Shown here in pieces: positions 23,301-30,719 of a stretch of 64,000 bases of DNA. Made by a program: the position numbers and the translations under genes. Position 1 is the first letter of the stretch; each line of letters starts with the position of its first letter. Location of the stretch: positions 1,788,056 to 1,852,055 of the forward strand of contig NC_067304.1 in assembly GCF_020740795.1 (NCBI RefSeq), given 5' to 3'. Source of the DNA: Apus apus (lineage: Eukaryota > Chordata > Aves > Apodiformes > Apodidae). The notes beneath the pieces are model-generated. The model ran no database searches, was not told the DNA's origin, and saw only the letters and a program-made list of their open reading frames with translations.

Positions 23301-23845
23301 CCATCCCTGGCAGTGTTGAAGGGCAGGTTGGATGGGGCTTGGAGCAACCTGGGCTGGTGGGAGGTGTCCCTGCCCGTGGCTGTTGGGACTGGATGATTTT
23401 TAAAGCCCCTTCCAACCCAACCCATTCCACGATTTGCTCTAACAGCCCCTTGACACCAAATCTCTGCCTCTTCCAGGCTGCAGAGAAGTTCCTCTTCTAC
23501 CCAACCTGGGCCATGGCCATCCTCATCTCTCTGATCATCCTGGCATCCCTCCCTCTGCCTCTGGTCTTCATCCTCCGGCAGTTCCACCTCGTGTCCGACG
23601 GCTCCAACGCCCTCTCTGTCACCTACAAGAAGGGCAGGATGATGAAGGACATCTCCAACTTGGAAGACAATGATGAGACCCGTTTCATCCTCAGCAAGGT
23701 GCCCAGTGAGACCCCATCCCCCATGCCCACCCACCGTTCCTACCTGGGGCCTGGGAGCAACTCCCCCATGGAAATGAGCGGTGCCCCCAACGGACGTTAT
23801 GGCAGTGGGTACCTTCTGGCCAGCACCCCTGAATCTGAGCTGTGA
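11060..23845 (+). CDS. SLC6A17: SLC6A17 (NTT4) vesicular neutral amino-acid transporter, 11 coding exons
   Basis: Coding exons are 11060-11345, 16501-16658, 16912-17038, 17690-17871, 18936-19046, 20105-20346, 20765-20957, 21311-21503, 21669-21828, 22720-22882 and 23477-23845. They total 2184 nt, giving 727 residues plus TGA, the same length as human NTT4. All junctions are GT/AG and preserve frame. The protein is a 12-helix LeuT-fold sodium symporter with the TM1 signature [12 protein letters not shown] and the TM6 stretch [18 protein letters not shown]. It has a large glycosylated loop between TM3 and TM4 and ends in ASTPESEL. By family knowledge it sits on synaptic vesicles of mainly glutamatergic neurons and carries proline, glycine, leucine, alanine and similar substrates. 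The start [15 protein letters not shown] matches the human N terminus. No frameshift or stop is seen. Identity is near certain from end-to-end similarity. Confidence 0.98.
11566..11818 (-). mobile_element. CR1 LINE fragment
   Basis: On the + strand it opens with GAATCCCTCAGGTTGGAGAG and AAATCATCCAGTCCAACC, the reverse complement of a CR1 tail. It continues to the CTTGAGCCCATTTTCCTCTTG block. It lies about 220 bp into SLC6A17 intron 2. Confidence 0.88.
12472..13250 (-). mobile_element. CR1 LINE, possibly two joined fragments
   Basis: It begins with the reverse-complement tail (AATCATAGAATCATTTAGG, TTGGAAGGGACCTTCAAG). It passes through the usual TTGCTCCAAGCCCCATCC and CTGGACACAGGACTCC blocks. 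A second CR1-like 5' part with CACCCTGAGGGAAGAACTTT and ATCACCCCTTGTCCGGTCAC follows. The join suggests two insertions or a rearranged copy. The end is approximate. Confidence 0.85.
13515..13742 (+). mobile_element. CR1-family 3' fragment (different subfamily)
   Basis: It contains TTCACCCAGAGGGTGGTTGA, a block like CTGCCTGTGTTCAAGGAACG and a tail of TTGGACTCAATCATCCTGAT and GGGTCCCTTCCAACTCAGC. This tail differs from the common CR1 type in this window and looks like an older or distinct subfamily. Confidence 0.75.
14930..15425 (+). mobile_element. CR1 LINE 3' portion
   Basis: It starts with TTCTGGAGCCCCCAACACAG and ends in GATCTTGAAGGTCCCTTCCA followed by ACCCAAACCAGGAATTCCAG. It is a + oriented CR1 in SLC6A17 intron 2. 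Confidence 0.93.
16054..16192. repeat. Minisatellite, ~21-bp unit GGTGGCTCCTTGGCTCTCAGA
   Basis: About six units alternate CTCTCAGA with CTCACAGA. The array lies in intron 2, about 300 bp before the exon at 16501. Confidence 0.93.
16501..16658 (+). CDS. SLC6A17: SLC6A17 coding exon 2 (residues 96-148)
   Basis: The acceptor is CTCTGCCAG and the donor is GTGAGC at 16659. It encodes TM2 ([20 protein letters not shown]), then [16 protein letters not shown] and the start of TM3. Confidence 0.98.
16912..17038 (+). CDS. SLC6A17: SLC6A17 coding exon 3 (residues 149-190)
   Basis: The acceptor is CTCCCCCCCAG and the donor GTGAGG is at 17039, phase 1. It encodes the rest of TM3 ([19 protein letters not shown]) and the start of the large extracellular or lumenal loop, with an NGS glycosylation sequon. 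Confidence 0.98.
17690..17871 (+). CDS. SLC6A17: SLC6A17 coding exon 4 (residues 191-251)
   Basis: The acceptor is CACTTGCAG and the donor is GTGGGT at 17872. It encodes the loop segment with [11 protein letters not shown], then TM4 ([19 protein letters not shown]). Confidence 0.98.
18936..19046 (+). CDS. SLC6A17: SLC6A17 coding exon 5 (residues 252-288)
   Basis: The acceptor is CGCTCCAG and the donor is GTGAGA at 19047. It encodes TM5 ([20 protein letters not shown]) and ends HMFTPK. The exon is in phase 0 at both ends. Confidence 0.98.
19335..19415 (+). mobile_element. CR1 3'-tail fragment
   Basis: It contains GGTTGGAACTGGATGATCTT, then TAAGGTCCTTTCCAACCC and CATGATACGATCC. This is a degraded CR1 tail on the + strand. 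Confidence 0.75.
19452..19487. repeat. (AATT/ATTA)n short repeat
   Basis: A short AT-rich stretch holds several TAATTA cores inside SLC6A17 intron 6. It is flanked on the right by unique AT-rich sequence to about 19570 that stands out from its GC-rich surroundings. Confidence 0.7.
20105..20346 (+). CDS. SLC6A17: SLC6A17 coding exon 6 (residues 289-368)
   Basis: The acceptor is CTCTCCAAG and the donor is GTAAGA at 20347, phase 2. It encodes TM6 with the unwound substrate-site stretch [15 protein letters not shown], then TM7 ([17 protein letters not shown]). It ends KCVVE across the junction. Confidence 0.98.
20440..20640 (-). mobile_element. CR1 LINE fragment
   Basis: The + strand shows CACCTCCAGGGATGGAGCC, then TTCCCTGGGCAACCTGGGCC and AATTTCCTCCTCATGTCC. 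This is an internal part of a minus-oriented CR1 lacking its tail. Confidence 0.85.
20765..20957 (+). CDS. SLC6A17: SLC6A17 coding exon 7 (residues 369-433)
   Basis: The acceptor is TCCCTTAG and the donor is GTACCT at 20958. It encodes the long loop after TM7 with a conserved NFSHLT sequon region, and ends LLEDELNK. Confidence 0.97.
21311..21503 (+). CDS. SLC6A17: SLC6A17 coding exon 8 (residues 434-497)
   Basis: The acceptor is CTGAACAG and the donor is GTGAGG at 21504, phase 1. It encodes TM8 ([15 protein letters not shown]) and TM9 ([20 protein letters not shown]), followed by [14 protein letters not shown]. Confidence 0.98.
21669..21828 (+). CDS. SLC6A17: SLC6A17 coding exon 9 (residues 498-550)
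   Basis: The acceptor is CCCCACAG and the donor is GTAAGA at 21829, phase 2. It encodes the next two helices ([17 protein letters not shown] and [20 protein letters not shown]). Confidence 0.98.
22335..22600 (+). mobile_element. CR1 LINE 3' portion
   Basis: It runs from TTTTAAAGTGGAAGAGGGAG through the CCTGGCCCAGGTTGCCCAGG block to a tail with CAGTGATTCTGGGA, in intron 10. Confidence 0.9.
22720..22882 (+). CDS. SLC6A17: SLC6A17 coding exon 10 (residues 551-605)
   Basis: The acceptor is TGCCACCAG and the donor is GTGAGC at 22883. It encodes [19 protein letters not shown] and the penultimate helix region ([18 protein letters not shown]), ending SAWIREE. Confidence 0.98.
23180..23435 (+). mobile_element. 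CR1 LINE 3' portion
   Basis: It runs from TTTAAACTGGAGGAGAGGAGG through the GAGAGCCTGGCCCGGGTTGC block to TTCCAACCCAACCCATTCCA. It is in intron 11, about 40 bp before the last coding exon. Confidence 0.9.
23477..23845 (+). CDS. SLC6A17: SLC6A17 last coding exon (residues 606-727)
   Basis: The acceptor is CTCTTCCAG and the stop is TGA at 23843-23845. It encodes the last helix ([20 protein letters not shown]) and the long cytoplasmic tail with [20 protein letters not shown] and the conserved end [18 protein letters not shown]. Confidence 0.98.
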   Translation, partial: AAEKFLFYPTWAMAILISLIILASLPLPLVFILRQFHLVSDGSNALSVTYKKGRMMKDISNLEDNDETRFILSKVPSETPSPMPTHRSYLGPGSNSPMEMSGAPNGRYGSGYLLASTPESEL

Positions 23846-26039
23846 TGGTTGCCCGCCCACCACCACCCCCACCAGGAGAGGAAGTCACTGGGGAGTGGGG
23901 TCCTGGCTGTCCAGGCAACAAGGAAAATTCATTCTGTAAGGAAGATGAAGAAGAAGAAACCCCTCGTAAAATCGTAACCAAAAGCAGCCGTTTCTAAGGT
24001 GACATCGAGGAGAAGGGACTGGGGAGGGGCAGGACAACCCTGGGCTGAAAGGCAGGACCCCCCAGGCTCTACCTGTGGGGAAGGGAGGAGGACCAAGAGA
24101 TGCTGCAAGATCTTCCTGGGAGTTGTTCCTCAATCTGAAGCAAGGAATCTCTCTTGTTGTTTTTTTTCTGAGCAGCTGATGGTTAGAAGAAGGACCTGGT
24201 GGCAGGTTGGAAGCCAACCATGCTTCCTCCTGTAGCCCAGGGCTCTTCCCTCCCTGTCTGTTGTCCCTGAGCCAGGAGGAGCCCATGGCCTTACTCCAAC
24301 GAGCACAATTAACCATCAATGTTCATAGCACAAAAGGGTGCTGCTGTGGTTGTCACCATCGTTGTTGTTGTTGTATCTCCTGTAGGTTTTTATAGCTGTG
24401 GACACCCCCAGATCCCCCCACGTTTTGACCAGGGTTGGGCCAGGAGCAGCTCAGGGCTGGCTGAGACGTTGCCATGTGTGAGATGGTGGATCCTTGGTGT
24501 CTGTCTTGGTGCCACCACCGTGGGGATGTGGGTTGTTCTGGGACAGGGAGATGTCACACCCGTGGGATGATGCGGTCAAGGTGGTCCAAAGTTTGGCAGT
24601 TGTTGTGCAGAGTGGCAGAAGGACCTGGGATGTGAGGGAGATGTAGATGTGTGAGGGTGTGTGGGGCCTGCATGGGGCTACCATGATGGGGGAGGGGTCA
24701 GGAATGCTCTCCTGGGATGACTCCTGATGTGTGGGATGCTCTGCTGAACCAAACTCCCTGGCATGGAGATGGTCTCCTCTCTTAGATGTCCCAGAGGGAC
24801 GAGCAGAGAAGCTGTGGGACACCCAGTCCTACCCCAGCCCTAGTTTAGCTCTCAGGAACCCATCCCCGACTCCCTTGCACCCACCAGCCCAGGTGAGCTG
24901 GGCAGAGCTTGTCTCCAGACACGTGTCCTCGTGTCTCACAGCTCCGAGCCAAGGGGGCTGTGTCATCTCCCGTTGCACCTCCACAGGAGCTCACCAGCCT
25001 TCAGGTGGGGGTGACCAACAGGGGTCTGCTGAGCAGCAGTTGTTGGCTTTCAGTGCCAGGTCTCAGAGTCCTTGATCCAGGTTGGTGAGCCCTTCTTAGA
25101 GCCCAGGGGCCTCTTTGGTGCCCATCCACCTTATCTGGGGACCAGATTGATGTGATCTTACCTTGTTTCTCCCCAGGCTGTCTAGGAAGAGTTGGTATCT
25201 GCCAACTCCAAGAATGTCCCACTAGGACTGAGGGTGGTTTCCCTGAATCCTGCAGGTAGCCAAGCATTTCTGCCCGGGACACCAAAATGATGTGGCACCT
25301 TCCTCCCTTCCCTCTGGGGACAGGGGAGCAGCAACTTGCTTGCACCCTCTCAGCACGTTATTATGGCCTCCAAAAGCTGAAGGAGCTCCTCATCCTTGGT
25401 CCTGCTGGGCTTCCGATGGCGTGTGGTGGGATTTCAAGCCAGTCTGAAGGCCAGGTCTGTGGGTGCTTAGCCATGAGTCCTTCTCTCCTCTGCTTCCCTG
25501 TCAGTGGGTTTTCTGCCACCTCGGCTGGGAGGTGCCAGCAGAAAGTACCTGCTCCAACCTTGGCTTCTCTCAGCATCCCTGGGGTCAGGAAGTCCCCCAC
25601 AATGCTGTTGCTCTGGTGGGTTGTGGTTATTTATAGTCCTTCTCCATGGGCTTGGCTGGTGACCTGCAGATTCTTCCTGGATAATGAGCTTAGACCCTTC
25701 ATCAACCATTTTTCCAGAGGAAAGAGGGAGGCACGGAGGGAACTGAAGCAGCTCAGTGTTTGATGGCTCTGAGGAGCACCAGCCCCTTGTGTCTCCTCCA
25801 GTGGTCCCCCCCTCAGCATCCCCTCCACTGTTCTTCTCCTGCCCCTGCCCATGTGGAGGGACACAGGAATATCCCCCCCCTGTCACCTCCCAGTGGGAGA
25901 AGCACAAATCCTGTGGCATTTCCCCAGTGTTAGGCAAGATGTTCCTCCCATCTCTTGCTTCTCCTTCCATCCCCTGTTCCCTCCACCCAACCAGCAAACC
26001 AGAGGATGAGCCAAATCGTTGCCCAACGTCACCTTCTCT

Positions 26040-26322
26040 TCCCAGCAGTGCCCAGTGACAGGACAAGGGGCAATGGGCACAGACTGGAGCACAGGAGGTT
26101 CCAGCTGAACATGAGGAGGAACTTGTTGACTGTGAGGGTGGCAGAGCCCTGGGACAGGCTGCCCAGGGAGGTGCTGGAGTCTCCTTCTCTGGAGACATCC
26201 CAAACCCTCTGGACGTGTTTCTGTGGGATCTGCTCTAGGTGACCCTGCTCTGGCAGGGGGGGTTGGACTAGATGATCTCCAGAGGTCCCTTCCAACCCCC
26301 CCACTCAGTGATTCTGTGTGTT
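26040..26322 (+). mobile_element. CR1 LINE 3' portion (in SLC6A17 3'UTR)
   Basis: It begins AGTGCCCAGTGACAGGACA, passes through GAACATGAGGAGGAACTTG and ends TTCCAACCCCCCCACTCAGTG plus ATTCTGTGTG. It resembles the subfamily seen at both window edges. Confidence 0.92.
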
Positions 26323-26773
26323 GCCCCCCATTCCCACCATAGCTCCCATGGAGTTAAGGGAGCAGGACACCTCCCATCCCTGATGCTCCTCAAAGCCTGG
26401 AGGGAAGAATCCAACCTCCCTCTGTCCCATCACCATTCCCAAACCAGCCAAGGGGGGGGGACGTTCACATTCCTCCCCTCTTCTTGCAGCACCAACGAGA
26501 GGCCAAGTTGTTAAAGAAGGTATCAAAAAAAGCTACATCCTAGATCCATCAAATCTATCCAGAGAGAGGAGATGGAACAATAACCTGGAGAATCTCTGCT
26601 TCTCTTGTATATTTATTCTGTAAATGTCACTGTAAATGCTGTTAAATGACAAATCATATCCCCAAGTGACCCGTGACCTATTTTCATGCCCAGTGCTTGT
26701 ACAGATCAATTCTCCTTGTATATTGGGACATCTTTCTACCTTTTTATTTTCTCGTGTGTGGTGGGTGATCATC

Positions 26774-26797
26774 GTGTGTGTGTGTGTGTGTGTGTGT
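26774..26797. repeat. (GT)n microsatellite
   Basis: About twelve GT units lie just upstream of the polypurine tract. Confidence 0.95.
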
Positions 26798-26842
26798 CCC
26801 CTCCACCCCGCCCCAGGAGCCTGGGCTGCTCTGGGGGTCCAG

Positions 26843-27761
26843 CAGGAGGAGGAGGAGGAAGAGGAAGAGGAAGAGGAGAAGGAGGAGGAGGAGGAAAGGA
26901 AGAGGAAGAGGAGGAAGAGGAAGAGAAGGAGGAGGAGGGGGAGGAAGAGGAGGAAGAGGAAGAGAAGGAGGAGGAGGAAGAGGAGGAAGAGGAAGAGAAG
27001 GAGGAGGAGGAAGAGGAGGAAGAGGAAGAGAAGGAGGAGGAGGAAGAGGAGGAAGAGGAAGAGAAGGAGGAGGAGGAAGAGGAGGAAGAGGAAGAGAAGG
27101 AGGAGGAGGAAGAGGAGGAAGAGGAAGAGAAGGAGGAGGAGGAAGAGGAGGAAGAGGAAGAGAAGGAGGAGGAGGAAGAGGAGGAAGAGGAAGAGAAGGA
27201 GGAGGAGGAGGAGGAGGAAGAGGAGGAGGAGAAAGAGGAGGAGGAGGAGGAGGAAGAGGGAGAGGAGGAGGAAGAGGAAGAGAAGGAGGGGGAGGGAGAG
27301 GAGGAGGAAGAGGAAGAGAAGGAGGAGGAGGGGGAGGAAGAGAAGGAGGAGGAAGAGGAAGAGGAGGAGGAGGAGAAGGAGGAGGAGGAGGAGGAAGAGG
27401 AGGAGGAGGAGGAAGAAGAATAAAAGGAAGAGGAAGAGAAGGAGGAGGAGGGGGAGGAAGAGGAGGAGGAGGATGATGAATAAAAGGAAGAGGAAGAGAA
27501 GGAGGAGGAGGAAGAGGAGGAGGGGGAGGAAGAGGAAGAGAAGGAAGAGGAGGAGGAGGAGGAGAAGGAGGAGAAGGAAGAGGAAGAGGAGAAGGAAGAA
27601 TAAAAGGAAGAGGAAGAGAAGGAGGAGGAGGGGGAGGAAGAGGAGGAGGAGGAGGAGGAGGAAGAGGAGGAGGAAGAATAAAAGGAAGAGGAAGAGAAGG
27701 AGGAGGAGGGGGAGGAAGAGGAGGAGGAGGAAGAGGAAGAGGAAGAGGAGGAGGAGGAGGG
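26843..27761 (+). repeat. Polypurine (GGA/GAA)n tract, ~920 bp
   Basis: The + strand is almost entirely G and A. A 30-bp higher-order unit (GAGAAGGAGGAGGAAGAGGA plus GGAAGAGGAA) repeats about eight times between about 26960 and 27200. Later units are interrupted by AATAAA at 27419, 27479, 27599 and 27677. Long Glu-rich, Arg-rich and Leu-rich ORFs here are artefacts of the repeat. Confidence 0.97.
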
Positions 27762-28877
27762 TCACCACCTTCATTTATATCCGTGGAACTCCCCTATTCC
27801 TTGGTGGCATTTGCTCACTGTTAAGCACAGGGGGTGGGGAGGGGGGAGGTTGGTTGTTGCGGTGGGTTTTTTTTGGGGGGGGGTGGGTTGTGTGTGACTT
27901 TGGGGAGCTCCCTGTCGTCCCTGTGTCCGTGGGACGTGCCTGTGGATGCGTGGGTGGCCTCGGTCAGGGGGCACTTTTTTTGGGGGAGGGTTGGTTTCTC
28001 CTGCTCTCCCTCCACCCACCTCCTCGAGGTCCCAAGCCCTGGAAATCCCTTTTTTTCCCCCCCTCTTTTATTCCCTCCCCCCTTTCCCCAGAGGCACAGG
28101 GAGTAGCTGCTCTTTGTCAGGCACTTCTCAGTTTTCCTCCTGGTGGGGGGAGAAGGAGGGGGGAGGAATTGCTGCCAATATTCCCGTTCCCACATATTGG
28201 CTCCCTGCTGGGTTCCTGCTGGGAGCAGGATAATGTCCCTGGCTGGGGGACAAGGAGGTGCTGGGGAGATCAAGAGGGGGTGAAACCCTAAAGGTTGGGG
28301 GATCTTTAAGGGGGTCTGGGAGGTGGTGGGGGAGAGGGGGTGGCTGAGGGCAGGAGGGTGCCCACCCCTGTGGCTCCAAGGGTGGGTGAGTGGGTGTGGG
28401 CCCCATAGGGCTGGAGCTGGGATGCTCCAGCCCCAAATCTGCCCCTGACCTTGCTGCTCCATCCTGGACGTCCCAGCCACAACCTGCTCTTGACCCAGGT
28501 GCAAAGCAGCTGGGATGGTTGGAGGTTCTGGTTGTCTTCTGCTGATGTGCACCTTCCCTGGCTGTCCCTTGGCCTGTTCCCCCCCAAAAAAAAACCCAAC
28601 CTCCTTAGACCCAAACAGTTCAGCCCTTCCCTGGAGCAGCTCCCACTGCCCTCCTCCTGTCCCCCAGCCCTTCCCCTAGCCCTGTGGTGGGGCTGGGTGG
28701 CTTTGGTGGCCAGGAGGGACACAGCAGGATGTGACCAGTGAGCACAAGGCTGGTGGAACCCTCCTGTACAGGTAAAAGCACAGATCTTGTAGTAACTCAT
28801 CCCGTGTAACCTCCTAGCTGGTGTATTTCCCACCTGGGCTGGCGAGAGGAGCCCTGTAAGAGCTGTACCAGAGTCTG

Positions 28878-28883
28878 ATTAAA
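28878..28883 (+). terminator. SLC6A17: Candidate poly(A) signal ATTAAA
   Basis: ATTAAA lies in GTCTGATTAAAAGTCTC, followed by TCTTCTTACC and TGTCTTC. It is the last convincing hexamer before the intergenic region, so it may end the SLC6A17 transcript. Confidence 0.4.
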
Positions 28884-28905
28884 AGTCTCTTCTTACCAAA
28901 TGTCT

Positions 28906-30365
28906 TCTCTCCAAGCTTCTTGCCTGCTCCTCTTTCCTTTCTTGGGGTGGGCTTTGGGGGCTGGCTGAGGTTTGGGGGTGCAGGGAGGTGAAGCAATGGG
29001 CAATGTTGGCACCCATGGGTGTCCGTGTCTGTCCTGCTCTGTGGCTGCTGTTGTCCTTCTGTCCCCTTTTGTCCTCCAGTTCCCTCCTTCCACCCAGCAC
29101 CAGCCCCTGCAAGGGCTCCTCTCAGGGCCTGGCTGCCTGCAGGTGCTTCAGGAGCATGGTGGAGGTGGTCTTCCATCCCAGGCCAGTTCAACCAGTACAC
29201 ACTGGCTTTACGGGGCACTCAAACTGGTAAGCTGGAGGGTTTGCTACCCTGCACAGTGACCTGCTGGTGTTGCTGGTGGGTTATTCTGGTGGTGCTGGGA
29301 GGCTGGAGACCCTCCCTAGAGAAGGACCAGAGGTTTCCAGCAGCCCCAGGTGACTTCAGCTGCCTAGGGATGTGGGGTGGGGTGTGGGGCTGCCTCTTCC
29401 CTCCCATCTTCTGCAGCTCTTTTGGCTTCTCCAAGGCTGATCCAGCCCTGAGGAACCCGAGGAAGAAAATGGGATGGATGGAACCAGATGAGATCTGCCA
29501 GTGCTGGGGATGCCATCAGTGTACCAAGGTGACCATGAGCTGAACTTGTCCCCACTATGATGGCAGCTGCAGAGGAGCAGGGCAGGATTTCTGAACACCT
29601 CTGCATCATCTGGAGATGTTGGTGTAGGGCTGGGGTGAGTGTCTGCCAGGGGGGCTGGAGGAGCAGCACTGGAGGCAGGAGATGGCACGTGGGTTGTCTT
29701 TGCCCAGAGTCCCTCCAGGACCTGGCTCTGAGGGGGGAAATGTCCCCCAGGAGCAACGAGCAGGACAACACTGAGCAGCTCTGAGCCCAGCACAGCCTCA
29801 GGGAGGAGGGACACTCCAGCTCCTCCTCACCCTCCGTGAGGTGGCACAGAGGGGGGATGCAGGACCATGGAGCCCAGTTCAGGGGGCTGCCCGGGGCTCT
29901 GCAGTACCCACAGGTGGTGCCCACTGCTGTGATGAGCTGGCTGGCCTCAGCCCACCCCCCCCCCTGTGCTGTGTGGCTCTGGCCTTGGCAAGAGCTTCAG
30001 ACCCCAAACCCAGAGATGGGGGGCACGTGTCCCCTACTGCTCCACTCTGCACGAGGACAAGGTCCTGGCAGGCTGGTCCCCAGGCCACCCCCCAGCACGG
30101 AGGGGCCTTGTTTGGTTTGATCCCTTTTTCCTCCCCCCAGCAGCTGCCTGCAGGAGCAAACCCTGCCAAGCCCCCTCTGCTCCAGCTTGAGAACCACGGA
30201 GCTGCTGCTGGGGGAAAGTCCCAGGGCAGGATTCAGCTCCATCCACCCCACGGGGGGCTGAGAGTGGGTCTGGGGGGGGGGGGGAAGTGGGGGAGGCAGA
30301 GCCCCCCCCAACTCCTGGTATTGGGGGATCCTTGCAAAGCAGATGAAGGAAACAGAGTGAAAAGA
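28906..30365. other. Intergenic sequence between SLC6A17 and KCNC4
   Basis: This is mostly unique GC-rich sequence without a supported exon. Short ORFs are chance. A G-run sits near 30270-30285. Confidence 0.5.
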
Positions 30366-30718
30366 GTGATTCTTAGAGCAGCTTCCAGTGCCTGAAGGGG
30401 CTCCAGGAAAGCTGGGGAGGGGCTTGGGACAAGGGCAGGGAGGGATGGGATGAGGGGGATGGATGAAAAGTGGAAGAGGGAGCTTGAGGTTGGACATGAG
30501 GAGGGAATTATTTGCTGTGAGGGTGGTGAGAGCCTGGCCCAGGTTGCCCAGGGAAGCTGTGGCTGCCCCATCCCTGGCAGTGTTGAAGGGCAGGTTGGAT
30601 GGGGCTTGGAGCAGCCTGGGCTGGTGGGAGGTGTCCCTGCCCATGCAGGGGGTTGGATCTGAATGATCTTGAAGGTCCTTTCCAGCCCAAACCACCCCAT
30701 GATTCTGTGATTCTGGCC
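30366..30718 (+). mobile_element. CR1 LINE with intact tail
   Basis: It begins AGAGCAGCTTCCAGTGCCTG and ends CCCCATGATTCTGTGATTCT, the diagnostic CR1 terminus. Confidence 0.95.
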
Positions 30719-30719
30719 C

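Larger units (their letters stand above)
23846..28905 (+). other. SLC6A17: Presumed SLC6A17 3'UTR
   Basis: No further exon is visible after the stop. An ATTAAA hexamer at 28878-28883 is the most plausible end before the next promoter. The interval holds a CR1 copy (26040-26320), a (GT)n run, and a long polypurine tract with four AATAAA hexamers. The AT-richer stretch 26590-26770 carries two TGTATATT motifs (26606, 26717) resembling Pumilio sites and looks like 3'UTR sequence. The extent is inferred, and earlier cleavage is possible. Confidence 0.45.

Noticed and set aside
26533-28291. Very long Glu-rich, Arg-rich and Leu-rich ORFs on both strands
   Set aside because: They are translations of the (GGA/GAA)n tract. 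Every frame is open and there is no start context or domain.
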